In this document: positions 15,963 through 24,637 of the stretch, one piece after another
Numbering within the stretch: the stretch's first letter is position 1
Layout: each line of letters opens with the position of its first letter
Assembly: GCF_003633615.1 (NCBI RefSeq)
Contig: NZ_RBKU01000001.1
Coordinates: forward strand, 3,472,001 to 3,536,000
Source of the DNA: Mucilaginibacter gracilis
GTDB lineage: Bacteria; Bacteroidota; Bacteroidia; Sphingobacteriales; Sphingobacteriaceae
Direction: 5' to 3'
DNA length: 64,000 bases
The notes under the pieces: model-generated
Told to the model about the DNA's origin: nothing
Seen by the model: the letters and a program-made list of their open reading frames with translations, nothing else
Databases searched by the model: none
Program-made: the position numbers and the translations under genes

Positions 15963-18764
15963 ATGAGCAAATTTATTTACGGGCTTTTAGCCTTGGGATT
16001 GTTGTGCCTGATTTCTTTAAGCGATGTTCGCGGCCAGGAGGTTTTGCCGTTGGATCATGCCGTTCGTACAGGCAAACTTCCCAATGGTTTTACGTATTAT
16101 ATCAGGCATAATACCGAACCCCAAAAACGGGTGATCATGTACCTGGCAAACAAGGTCGGATCGGTGCTTGAAGAGGATGACCAGCGGGGGCTGGCCCATT
16201 TTATGGAACATATGAGTTTTAACGGCACCAGGCATTTTCCAAAAAACGAGTTGGTCAATTATCTGCAAAAATCAGGTGTCCGTTTCGGAGCCGATATTAA
16301 TGCTTATACGTCGTTCGACGAGACGGTGTACGAATTACCCCTGCCTTCTGACAATCCAAAACTTGTTCAAAACGGGATTCAAATTATGCGAGACTGGGCC
16401 CAAAGCGCTACGCTCGACCCTGTCGAAATTGACAAAGAACGTGGTGTAGTTTTAGAGGAAAAACGATTAGGTAAAGGAGCGAGCGAACGGATGCTGCAAA
16501 AATACTGGCCACTTATTCTCAATAACTCCAGGTACACCAACCGCATACCTATCGGCACGGATGAGATACTCAACAATTTCAAACCGGAAACGATCAGGCG
16601 TTTCTATCATGATTGGTACAGGCCTGACCTGCAAGCATTGATTGTAGTAGGCGATATTGATGTGGATCAAATGGAGAAAGAGGTCAAAGCGAAGTTTTCC
16701 GACCTTAAAAACCCTAAAGCAGAGAAGTCAAGGGTCATTTATTCCATCCCGCTGACTGGTAAAAATCAATTCATTTCGGTAACAGACCGGGAAATGACAG
16801 GTACGGTAGCCGAGGTAATCATCAAACATCTTCCCGAAAAGATCAAAACCGCAGATGATTATCTGCACGCTATTGAAAGAGCATTGGTTAACCAGTTATT
16901 AGCCTCGAGATTTGCTGAATTAGCACACCGGCAAGACGTTCCATTCCTTTCTGGAACTGCAGGTATTCAAGGATTTATCGGGGGACTCAATAGTTATAAT
17001 CTGACGGTTTCTGCAAAATCGGCCGAATTGGAGAAAGGTTTTAAAGTAGTATGGCGTGAGAATTTGCGGATTAGCCGATTGGGGTTTACCCAGTCAGAAC
17101 TCGATAGGGCTAAAACAAATTACCTGGGCCGAATAACAGCTGAATTCAAAGAAAAGAATAAAACCAATTCGCTGGCCTATGTAAAGGAATACTTACAATA
17201 TTTTTTAAACGGGGTAGCGGCTCCCGGAATCGAAGCTGAATTGGAGATTGTAAAAAACGACCTGCCCCAAATTACACTTGCGGATATCAAAAAAGTAATC
17301 AATGATTATGTCAAAAACACGGACCGTGATATCGTGGTCATGGCCCCGGAAAAGGATAAAGCCGGGTTGCCAACTGAAGCTGTTATTAACAAGTGGATTA
17401 ACGAAGTTGAAAGCGAAAATATAACTCCTTATAAGGAGGATATGAATACCGCAGGTTTGCTAATCGCACAACCTATACCTGGAAAAATTGTGAGTGAGAC
17501 AAAAGATACGAAGTCCGGCATCACTACAATCATGTTGAGCAATGGCGTAAAAGTATTGCTCAAACCTACTGATTTCAAAAATAACGAGATCTTATTTTCA
17601 GGCTTTGCTTCCGGAGGCAGTTCATTATACAATGATCGTGATTATGAATCAGCTATGGCGGCCAATGTTGTTCCGTCGTTTGGAGCCGGTAATTATAACC
17701 CCTCCCAATTAAACCAATATTTTGCAGGGAAACAGTTCAGGGTTCAGCCTTTTATCAATGAGCGTTTTCAGGGTATCAACGGCGCGTCTGCCTCAAACGA
17801 TATTCAGACGGCACTGGAATTGACTTATGCCTATTTCACCGAGCCGATTAAAGACCCGGTCAGGTTTGATAATATCATAACCCGTTCATTGGACGGCATG
17901 GCCAACCGGGCGAACGACCCTAAAACCGTTTTTCAGGATACCATCAATGCGATTCTAGGCGACCATAACCCGCGCAAAACCGGACCATCGGTTGCCAAAG
18001 TCAAAATGATCGATCTCGAGAGGGCGTTTGACATTTACCATGAACGATTTGGAAATGCCTCCGGTTTCACCTTTGTTTTCGTTGGCAGTATCGATACCCT
18101 AAGCATTAACCCTTTGGTGGAAAAATACCTCGGAAGTTTACCGGCGAACAATGACAAAGGACTTACCAGCAGCCTCAATATCAACACGCCTTCAGGAATA
18201 ATTGAACGGACCGTATATAAGGGAACTGAACAGAAAGCAAGCTTAAATCTTACCTTTTCGGGCTTATTTGATTACAGCTTTTTCAATAAATTAAAAATGG
18301 AGGCTTTGAAAGAGGTTATTCAGATCAGATTGCTGGAAAGATTGCGCGAAGACGAAAGTGGTGTTTATTCACCAAATACGAGAATCAATATCACTAAATA
18401 TCCAACCTCAAAATATAGCCTGACGATTTCCTTAGGCTGCGCGCCCCAAAATGTAGAAAAATTGATCGCCAGTACATTGGATGAGATCAATAAGTTAAAA
18501 AACGATGGGCCACTAGCGGTTAATATGGAGAAGTTTAAAGCAGAAAATTCGCGCGGCATGGAAACCCAGTTAGAAACCAATGGATTTTGGCTGAATTATG
18601 TTTTAGCACAACTGCAAAATAACGAAGATGTTAATCAGGTAGATGGCTACTTCACGCAGTTAAAAAGTATTACCCCATCGGATATCAAAGAGATGGCTGC
18701 CCAATATCTAAGCGGCAAAAATTACATACGATTGGTTTTATTACCTGAACCTAACGGCAACTAA
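15963..18764 (+). CDS. M16-family (insulinase/PqqL-type) zinc metallopeptidase
   Basis: A 933-residue exported protein built of two M16 halves. The signal peptide covers about residues 1-25 (LLALGLLCLISLSDVRGQ). The inverted zinc motif HFMEH lies near residue 80, within GLAHFMEHMSFNGTRHFP, and the downstream Glu is supplied by the EIDKERGVVLEEKR segment. The second half lacks a zinc motif, as is normal for the family's structural half. ATG 15963 is preferred to an upstream in-frame TTG. Periplasmic M16 enzymes of the PqqL type degrade imported peptides that fit inside their chamber, which suits a SusCD system for proteinaceous material. It lies 69 bases after the TlpA-like gene. Confidence 0.93.
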   Translation: MSKFIYGLLALGLLCLISLSDVRGQEVLPLDHAVRTGKLPNGFTYYIRHNTEPQKRVIMYLANKVGSVLEEDDQRGLAHFMEHMSFNGTRHFPKNELVNYLQKSGVRFGADINAYTSFDETVYELPLPSDNPKLVQNGIQIMRDWAQSATLDPVEIDKERGVVLEEKRLGKGASERMLQKYWPLILNNSRYTNRIPIGTDEILNNFKPETIRRFYHDWYRPDLQALIVVGDIDVDQMEKEVKAKFSDLKNPKAEKSRVIYSIPLTGKNQFISVTDREMTGTVAEVIIKHLPEKIKTADDYLHAIERALVNQLLASRFAELAHRQDVPFLSGTAGIQGFIGGLNSYNLTVSAKSAELEKGFKVVWRENLRISRLGFTQSELDRAKTNYLGRITAEFKEKNKTNSLAYVKEYLQYFLNGVAAPGIEAELEIVKNDLPQITLADIKKVINDYVKNTDRDIVVMAPEKDKAGLPTEAVINKWINEVESENITPYKEDMNTAGLLIAQPIPGKIVSETKDTKSGITTIMLSNGVKVLLKPTDFKNNEILFSGFASGGSSLYNDRDYESAMAANVVPSFGAGNYNPSQLNQYFAGKQFRVQPFINERFQGINGASASNDIQTALELTYAYFTEPIKDPVRFDNIITRSLDGMANRANDPKTVFQDTINAILGDHNPRKTGPSVAKVKMIDLERAFDIYHERFGNASGFTFVFVGSIDTLSINPLVEKYLGSLPANNDKGLTSSLNINTPSGIIERTVYKGTEQKASLNLTFSGLFDYSFFNKLKMEALKEVIQIRLLERLREDESGVYSPNTRINITKYPTSKYSLTISLGCAPQNVEKLIASTLDEINKLKNDGPLAVNMEKFKAENSRGMETQLETNGFWLNYVLAQLQNNEDVNQVDGYFTQLKSITPSDIKEMAAQYLSGKNYIRLVLLPEPNGN

Positions 18765-18788
18765 AATTGCTTTTTAAACTTTATTAAA

Positions 18789-20351
18789 ATGAAAACGATT
18801 TGTTTAATCTTCTTATTAAGTGTTTCCGCCTGGTGTTTTGGCCAAAAACCAAACTGGCAAAACCTGGATCTGCAAAAAGATTCAACCATGGGCATCGGCA
18901 CTGAAAGGGCCTATTTAGAGTTGTTAAAAAATAAAAGAGCCAGCACGGTCTTGGTAGCAGTTATAGATGGTGGAATTGATACGCTGCACGAAGACCTGAA
19001 ACCGGTACTTTGGCAAAACCCGAAAGAAAAATTGAATGGCAAAGATGACGACAAAAATGGGTATATCGATGATTTTCATGGTTGGGATTTTATTGGGTCG
19101 TCAAAAGGCAATGTCCATTATGATAACCTTGAATTAGTAAGGCAAATCAGGCAAAATCAAGTCCAATTTGCCGGTAAGGATTCTACCACAATCCAACCGT
19201 CAGAAAAACCTGCGTTCAGGCTGTTTTTGAAAGAGAAGGAAGAACTTAATCAGCTATTAGCGCTGAGCAAAAACAGAGTGAACAGTGCAAAGGGTTTAAA
19301 GAAAATAGTGGAAAATATGGTTCAAAGCATAGGTAAGCCCGATCCAACTTTAAAAGACTTTCAGGATTATGATACGAAGGATTTAACCGAAGACCGGGTT
19401 AGGGCGTTCATTGTTTTACAGTTGCAACATGGGGAAAACCTGAAATCACTGGTCGAAAAACAATTAGATGAAGCAATCATACAAGGAGAGATTGAACTGA
19501 ATTATAAGCTGAACATCAACTATGACCCGCGTGACCTGGTTGATGATGATTATTTTAATAGCCGGCAGCATGATTATGGCAATAATGATGTCATGGGTCC
19601 CGAGGCTACCCATGGCACCCATGTAGCTGGTATCATTGGTGCTATACGTGATAATCAAATCGGGATAAAAGGCGTCGCAGATCATGTGAAGGTCATGGTC
19701 CTGAGAGCTGTTCCCAATGGCGACGAACGTGATAAAGATGTGGCTAACGCCCTCCGTTACGCGGCAGACAATGGTGCAAAAGTGATCAACATGAGTTTTG
19801 GAAAATCGTATTCGCAAGATAAAAAAGCGGTTGATGATGCCGTAAAATACGCCTTGTCTAAAGATGTGTTACTGGTACAAGCCGCCGGCAACGACAACAA
19901 GAATATGGATGTGGAACCCAACTTCCCGAACAGAAAGTACGAAAACGGCGAGATAGCCGGTGCATGGATCGTTGTTGGCGCTTCTGACTGGAAGGATGAT
20001 GAAACCTTGAAAGCCTCTTTTTCCAATTATGGTAGCACCACAGTTGATGTCTTCGCTCCTGGCGTAAAGATCAAATCAACTATACCTGGTAATAGGTATG
20101 TAGAATTCAGTGGAACCAGTATGGCCGCCCCGGTGGTTACAGGCTTAGCGGCATTGATCAGGGAATATTACCCCAAATTAACTGCGGTTCAGGTTAAGGA
20201 GATTATTATGAAATCGGTCGTGAAAATTGGTCATAATGTTAGTTACATCGAAAATGGGCGCTCCAAAAGTATTCCATTTGCAAGCCTTTGCCTATCGGGA
20301 GGCATTGTCAATGCCTACGGGGCGCTGCAACTGGCAGCAACTTATAAATAA
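18789..20351 (+). CDS. S8-family subtilisin-like serine peptidase
   Basis: A 520-residue exported subtilase with a signal peptide (about 1-18, SAWCFGQ). The catalytic triad is visible: Asp60 in VLVAVIDGGIDTLHED, His278 in THGTHVAGIIGA, and Ser444 in FSGTSMAAPVVTGLAALI. The oxyanion-hole Asn lies in VLLVQAAGNDN. About 120 charged residues are inserted between the Asp and His blocks, a common feature of Bacteroidota S8A peptidases. There is no C-terminal T9SS domain, so periplasmic or outer-membrane location is likelier than secretion. It is the last gene of the operon, 24 bases after the M16 gene, and is followed by a terminator at 20422. Confidence 0.95.
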   Translation: MKTICLIFLLSVSAWCFGQKPNWQNLDLQKDSTMGIGTERAYLELLKNKRASTVLVAVIDGGIDTLHEDLKPVLWQNPKEKLNGKDDDKNGYIDDFHGWDFIGSSKGNVHYDNLELVRQIRQNQVQFAGKDSTTIQPSEKPAFRLFLKEKEELNQLLALSKNRVNSAKGLKKIVENMVQSIGKPDPTLKDFQDYDTKDLTEDRVRAFIVLQLQHGENLKSLVEKQLDEAIIQGEIELNYKLNINYDPRDLVDDDYFNSRQHDYGNNDVMGPEATHGTHVAGIIGAIRDNQIGIKGVADHVKVMVLRAVPNGDERDKDVANALRYAADNGAKVINMSFGKSYSQDKKAVDDAVKYALSKDVLLVQAAGNDNKNMDVEPNFPNRKYENGEIAGAWIVVGASDWKDDETLKASFSNYGSTTVDVFAPGVKIKSTIPGNRYVEFSGTSMAAPVVTGLAALIREYYPKLTAVQVKEIIMKSVVKIGHNVSYIENGRSKSIPFASLCLSGGIVNAYGALQLAATYK

Positions 20352-20421
20352 ATATAACAGCAAGATACTCTCTCGTTCTTTATATTATCTTCATTAATAA
20401 TAGTAAAAAGTCAGTTAATAG

Positions 20422-20460
20422 AAAAAGCGTTGCTGAAAGAGCAGGGACGCTTTTTTAATT
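20422..20460 (+). terminator. Intrinsic terminator ending the peptidase operon
   Basis: The arms AAAAAGCGT (20422-20430) and ACGCTTTTT (20447-20455) pair around a small inner hairpin (TGCT...AGCA) and lead into a T-rich run. It lies 70 bases after the subtilase stop codon. Confidence 0.8.
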
Positions 20461-20660
20461 TTTTTGAGTGAATTAATGAATACAGGCCTTTGTGTGGGGT
20501 TTCCCAGCATTTTTTTAATTGTTTCTAAAAGTTAGATGCGTTAATAAATACGCGGCCGAAAATACAACACCCGGACTTCCAAAAGATCGATATGCTGATC
20601 TCCTCTACGCGGGAAGGCGCCTGAGAAATCAGTCCAGAATTTGTGCACCTGGGTTAACTA

Positions 20661-20897
20661 TCAGAACTGGGTAAAAATTCTTTTACGGATACGGCTGAGT
20701 GATTGCGGTTTTACGCCGACAAAAGAGGCGATATGGTATTGGGAAATTCTTTGCTGCAGATCGGCGTGGTTTTTTAGAAACCGCTCGTAGCGAAGTTCAG
20801 GTGTCTCCGCATATAAGGCCTTTAGCTTTGGATAGGCGAGCAAATCTTTGCGGATAACCTGGAAATGCTCTTCGTTTCCGTCACCTCCGGTCGCTCT
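20661..20897 (-). pseudogene. C-terminal remnant of a Crp/Fnr-family regulator
   Basis: The frame ends at 20661 and encodes about 78 residues typical of the end of small Crp/Fnr regulators: a linker helix (LLAYPKLKALYAETPELRYE), RFLKNHADLQQRISQYHIAS, then the helix-turn-helix FVGVKPQSLSRIRKR. The cyclic-nucleotide-binding domain is missing; upstream the frame meets the stop codon of an unrelated ORF (20898). It is a fragment, not a functional regulator. Confidence 0.75.
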
Positions 20898-21343
20898 TTA
20901 GGTAATAAGGCTCTTTAAGACCGTGACCTTTTTATAATAATTCTTAGAGACTTCATTCCATGCGGCAGCTATTTCATCTAATTGTTCCTTGGCTGCACCC
21001 AATAATTGGAGATCCCGTTTTAAATCATTAATATATGGTATAAAATAGCTGAAGATTATGCATTTGCAAATTGCAGGGACCAGTATCTTTGGTAAACTAT
21101 GGGGATTAGCATTATAAAGCCGGTTTAGAAATACCGCTAAGACATCGGGATACGAAATTCCATCAATAAACCCAGCCAATTAGTTTGCTGCTTAGCGGTG
21201 ACTTCATTAACGGCTTCAGCATAATCATTGGTAAAATTGAAATCATTGGCGATTCTAATAAACTCATTGTCCCCCATAAAAACCGGAAATCCAATGGCTA
21301 TAAGATTATCATAAAGAGGTTTAATTTTGGCTATAATATCCAT
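20898..21343 (-). pseudogene. Frameshifted gene for an unidentified protein
   Basis: Two minus-strand frames join into one plausible protein of about 148 residues. The first (21343 down to about 21175, starting MDIIAKIKPLYDNLIAIG) runs to QQTNWLG, and the second continues with FIDGISYPDVLAVFLNRLYN down to the stop at 20898. The shift lies near 21175-21180. I do not recognise the family. It looks soluble and helical, with a charged C-terminal coil (AAKEQLDEIAAAWNEVSK). It lies just upstream of the Crp/Fnr remnant, in the same frame as it. Confidence 0.5.
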
Positions 21344-21686
21344 GAATTCCTGGTTCAGATAAAACGTAAATATACTAATTGGTGACGCATTACTAATGCA
21401 AGATACTGATACAGATAGACGATTTTAAATCATGCGCCTAGTAGGCGCATTTTGGGTCGGTTATAGAAAATGAATTACTATAAGTCATTGATTTTTAATT
21501 TGTTTTATTTTGCCTAAACTAGAGGAATGCTGATTTATTCGTCATCATAAACACCAATCCGGCCACATAACGGTAATTTTAGTTTTTAGGCAATTAATTG
21601 TAAAGCAGCATTTTGAACTTAATTGATATAATATAAATTACTCATAAGACAAAAGATGGTGATCTATTTAACACCAAATAAGCCAC
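21344..21686. other. Intergenic stretch with one small palindrome
   Basis: No gene is seen. It contains a perfect 8-bp hairpin, ATGCGCCT-AGT-AGGCGCAT, at 21432-21450, followed by only three T residues. This could be a weak terminator for transcription from either side. The rest is AT-rich and featureless. Confidence 0.5.
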
Positions 21687-21860
21687 TTACAATTTGTTTT
21701 CAGCCAGTTTAAGAAAAAAATCTTTCGAGGCATCAGTACTGAAACGTTTTTTTGCTTCCTCGATGATCTGTATGGTTGTCTTGGCCTCTGCTTGCCTCCT
21801 AAGTTCTTTCTTTTTTAAAAAATCTTCCCGACGCTTTTCTTTTTCATCTTTACTTTCCAT
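21687..21860 (-). CDS. Small highly charged protein (57 residues), unknown
   Basis: A minus-strand frame from ATG 21860 to TAA 21687. The product is very rich in Lys, Glu and Arg (MESKDEKEKRREDFLKKKEL) and is predicted to be almost entirely helical. It ends ASKDFFLKLAENKL. The coding reading is favoured over the overlapping plus-strand frame, which is an implausible hydrophobic and Ser/Phe-rich shadow. Its start faces the operator region of the AbiEi-type antitoxin remnant, so it may be an accessory gene of that former element. No family is recognised. Confidence 0.5.
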   Translation of the reverse strand: MESKDEKEKRREDFLKKKELRRQAEAKTTIQIIEEAKKRFSTDASKDFFLKLAENKL

Positions 21861-22026
21861 GCTTGATACTTTTTTGATTGATTTTTTTTAATCAGCTACG
21901 TTGTTCATTATCAATGATACACGTTATCCAAATATCCGACAAATACAGTTGATCCTATGCCGCAGAAAAAGAATATTTTATAAAAGATTGATTCTGTAAA
22001 TTCTTATAGTGTAATATATTCGGTTA

Positions 22027-22107
22027 ATAATCGGAAATAATCCGATTATCTATCAATTGCTTAACATTGATAATGTTTTTGGTTATAATCGGAGATTTTC
22101 CGATTAT
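22027..22107. promoter_or_regulatory. Two identical operator palindromes upstream of the AbiEi-type gene
   Basis: Two copies of the same perfect inverted repeat, ATAATCGGA-N5-TCCGATTAT, lie at 22027-22049 and 22085-22107. Their centres are 58 bases apart. Only the 5-base spacers differ (AATAA and GATTT). AbiEi antitoxins are known to repress their own operon by binding two inverted repeats in the promoter, and an AbiEi-type reading frame begins at the right edge of the second repeat. This makes the pair a convincing autoregulatory operator. Confidence 0.75.
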
Positions 22108-22566
22108 TGATAGAAATTTTAACAATAAAAGCAGAGGAGCGTTTAAAAGATTATGGAGAGGGGCCGCTAACCCGGCAGCTCATGTTATCATTGCTAAAAA
22201 ATTACAAACGTCCTAATGATAAAATAGCTGAATTAGTCAGTTCAGGTGTTTTAACAACGGTAAAAAAAGGCTTATACATCGCTGGTCCTAAAAGCAGCTG
22301 ATAAAGCGGAGCCTTTCCTGATTGCAAACCACCTGTGGGGGCCTAGTTACGTATCGTTTGAAAGCGCATTATCTTATTGGGGATACATTCCCGAACGGGT
22401 TTACGAGATAAGTTCGGTGACCGTCAAGGACACCAAGATTTACAGAACTCCTGCGGGCAGATTTACCTACCGGCATTCCAGCCTGCCGTATTACGCTTTT
22501 GGCATCATGAATGCCCGACTTTCGGATCAAGCAGAATTCTTGTGGGGTAATAAAAAAAGTATTTGA
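22107..22566 (+). pseudogene. Frameshifted and truncated AbiEi-type (type IV) antitoxin gene
   Basis: The first frame (TTG 22107 to about 22293) encodes the N-terminal winged-helix part: PLTRQLMLSLLKNYKRPNDK, then IAELVSSGVLTTVKKGLYIA. It breaks at 22294 and continues in another frame with the C-terminal AbiEi block: FLIANHLWGPSYVSFESALS, YWGYIPERVYEISSVT, FTYRHSSLPYYAFGI. It then stops at 22566, short of the 'SPEKALCDK' region that normal members reach. No AbiEii nucleotidyltransferase toxin gene follows. The start codon is uncertain: no ATG is available and an in-frame stop lies at 22086. The unit is dead but its operator is intact. Confidence 0.75.
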
Positions 22567-22598
22567 TTTGCGGATAGGAATAACGAATACGAATACCC

Positions 22599-22676
22599 TT
22601 GTCTACACCACACGAAACCCTTGTCCGTTTGATCTTACCTGAAGGTCTTAATCTTGAGCGACATTTTAAAATGTAG
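22599..22676 (+). pseudogene. Possible N-terminal scrap of an ISAon1-type transposase
   Basis: A 25-residue frame beginning with TTG reads STPHETLVRLILPEGLNLER. 'LPEG' after a short amphipathic helix is how N-terminal proteins of ISAon1-like elements in Bacteroidota begin. It ends in TAG at 22676 and nothing else of an element follows. It is too short to be sure and is recorded as possible transposon debris. Confidence 0.3.
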
Positions 22677-22785
22677 GTTACACCTAATTTTCGTTCTTTT
22701 CTGGCGGCTATCAATTCTTGCTAAACTCACAAAATAACACGTACTTTAAAAAATAATCGATCACGGCTTTCCGAGTTATAAACCC

Positions 22786-23364
22786 ATGCAAGACCTTTCC
22801 GCCCTTAGCGATAAAGAACTTACTTTGTTATTAAAGCAGGGTGATGCGGAAGCATTTGAGGTGATTTACAACAGGTTTTGGAAAAAATTAATTAACACAG
22901 CTTATAAACGCCTGCGTGACGAGGCGCTTTGCGAAGAGATAGTTCAGGATATTTTTATCAATCTTTGGGAAAAACGCACAACATTAACTTTTTCGGTTGG
23001 CCTTAAAAATTATTTATTTGTTGCGATAAAATACAAGGTAATTGATCATTACCGGAGGCAATTTTTAAATGATAAGTTCCAGGTTTCGGAAGAGCATTCT
23101 GAATATGATAATTCGACCGTTGACCAGATCTTTGCCAGAGATCTCGCCAAGTATCTTCAAAAGTTAGTAGATAATCTTCCGGGCAAATGCAAAAGTGTAT
23201 ATGAACTTAGCCGCCTTGAACATAAAAGCCATAAGGAAATTTCTCGGCTCTTAAATATTTCCGAAAAAACCGTTCAAGGGCACCTTACCAAAGCCCTGCA
23301 AATAATCCGATCCAGAATGACGGATGCTCTGCTTTTTTTTATAGTCTTTTTTTTAAGAAAATAA
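22786..23364 (+). CDS. ECF RNA polymerase sigma-70 factor
   Basis: A 192-residue ECF sigma factor. Region 2 includes DAEAFEVIYNRFWKKLINTA, CEEIVQDIFINLWEKR and the helix LKNYLFVAIKYKVIDHYRRQ. Region 4 includes LPGKCKSVYELSRLEHKSH and the helix-turn-helix EISRLLNISEKTVQGHLTKA. The C-terminal residues are hydrophobic (ALLFFIVFFL), a common tail in this subfamily. It is co-directional with fecR 75 bases downstream, in the standard order sigma-FecR-SusC-SusD, and should drive the glycosidase locus when SusC signals. Confidence 0.94.
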   Translation: MQDLSALSDKELTLLLKQGDAEAFEVIYNRFWKKLINTAYKRLRDEALCEEIVQDIFINLWEKRTTLTFSVGLKNYLFVAIKYKVIDHYRRQFLNDKFQVSEEHSEYDNSTVDQIFARDLAKYLQKLVDNLPGKCKSVYELSRLEHKSHKEISRLLNISEKTVQGHLTKALQIIRSRMTDALLFFIVFFLRK

Positions 23365-23439
23365 ATTTTAATAAAAGCAAGGGTATACACCCATTACTCC
23401 GACTATATAGTATAAGCCTGTTTTAAATCTTTCTTTTCT

Positions 23440-24444
23440 ATGGATAAAATTCAAATTGCTGAGTTGCTGGATAAGTATCTGAAAAATAACTGTACACCAG
23501 AAGAAGCAGATGTTGTAGAAGCCTGGTACAAGCAATGGGAAGAACAGCCCGATTTTACCGATACATTGGCTGATGACAAGCAAAGGTTGTTAAAAGAAAG
23601 AATGTTTCTAATAATCCGGGAAAATACGGTTCCCAAAGAAAGTGTAATACTGCCTGAACGTAAAGTGCATATTAAATGGTGGATAGGAATTGCCGCTGCC
23701 GCCTTATTGTTTGTTGTGCTTAAATTTTTTGTTGCTAATAACCCTGTTCAGGATGCCACAGGGCCAAGGTTAGCGATTACCTTTAGTAATCATACCAAAA
23801 ATGTTTTAAAACAACAGTTGCCCGATAGTAGTATTGTTTGGTTAAGCCCGGAAGCAAGCATAACCTGGCCCCAAAAATTCGATGCAAAATATCGGGACAT
23901 AACCATGACGGGGAATTGCTTTTTTGAGGTAACTAAAAACCCTGGCCGCCCTTTTATCATCAGCAGTGAACATATGGTTACCAAAGTTTGGGGAACAAGT
24001 TTCAGGGTTATAGATGGTAAAAATAGTGCAGTGGTCAAAGTTACGGTTGTAACTGGCAAAGTATCGGTGAGCAAAAGGCAGGCTTTGGCCCCGGTTGCCA
24101 AATTGAACAGCAACGAGGTGCTCTTGCATCCTAATGAGGAGGTTGTATTAAAAAGTAACACGGCTGATTTAATTGCCAGTAAAAATGCCGACGTTTCCGA
24201 TCTGGCATTATATGATCATATCGACCTTGATTTTGAAAAAGCCACCCTTCCCTACATTGTTACGGTGCTTAATAAAAAATTTGCTGCTCATATTATAATA
24301 AACAGTAAGCAACTGAACAGCGCGGTTATGACCGCCAGCTTAACGAACCTTAACCTACCTGAAGTATTAGAAGTACTCAAAGCTTCGATGAAAATAAATT
24401 ATGAGATTGAAGGCGATCTCATTGTACTGAAGAAAACCAATTAA
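23440..24444 (+). CDS. FecR-family anti-sigma factor
   Basis: A 334-residue single-pass membrane protein. The cytoplasmic N-terminus (about 1-75) contains the motif CTPEEADVVEAWY, a membrane helix lies near 77-97 (WWIGIAAAALLFVVLKFF), and the FecR domain spans about 130-225 (SIVWLSPEASITWPQKFDAK, FFEVTKNPGRPFIISS). DUF4974 closes the protein (LDFEKATLPYIVTVLNKKFA). It should hold the ECF sigma factor of the preceding gene and respond to the STN domain of the following SusC. Confidence 0.94.
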   Translation: MDKIQIAELLDKYLKNNCTPEEADVVEAWYKQWEEQPDFTDTLADDKQRLLKERMFLIIRENTVPKESVILPERKVHIKWWIGIAAAALLFVVLKFFVANNPVQDATGPRLAITFSNHTKNVLKQQLPDSSIVWLSPEASITWPQKFDAKYRDITMTGNCFFEVTKNPGRPFIISSEHMVTKVWGTSFRVIDGKNSAVVKVTVVTGKVSVSKRQALAPVAKLNSNEVLLHPNEEVVLKSNTADLIASKNADVSDLALYDHIDLDFEKATLPYIVTVLNKKFAAHIIINSKQLNSAVMTASLTNLNLPEVLEVLKASMKINYEIEGDLIVLKKTN

Positions 24445-24519
24445 TAATTAACCTAATTTTAAGATGATGAGAAAGACTACACCAACATAACCCCCTCCGT
24501 TTTTTACCTTTCCAAAAAG

Positions 24520-24549
24520 GGTACAGGAGTGCTGCTACACCCCTGTACC
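24520..24549 (+). promoter_or_regulatory. Hairpin in the leader upstream of the second susC
   Basis: GGTACAGG (24520-24527) pairs with CCTGTACC (24542-24549). The stem can extend inwards with GTG and CAC around a small bulge. It lies in the 193-base gap between fecR and susC and has no T run. The position matches the hairpin before the first susC gene (8926), which suggests a shared leader architecture, though the sequences differ. Confidence 0.4.
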
Positions 24550-24637
24550 TGGAAATTTCAAGCCCGTAGATGACATCAATAATATTGGTGACGGGGCCTT
24601 CTATTATATTTTTTCACAAATACAACATTTCAAATTT

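Noticed and set aside
21694..21891. A plus-strand frame of 65 codons
   Set aside because: It is Ser/Phe-rich and hydrophobic without sense; the opposite strand gives a coherent charged helical protein (21687-21860), so the plus frame is its shadow.
22505..22714. A 69-codon minus-strand frame
   Set aside because: No start context or family signal; it overlaps the end of the AbiEi-type remnant and the possible transposon scrap on the opposite strand.
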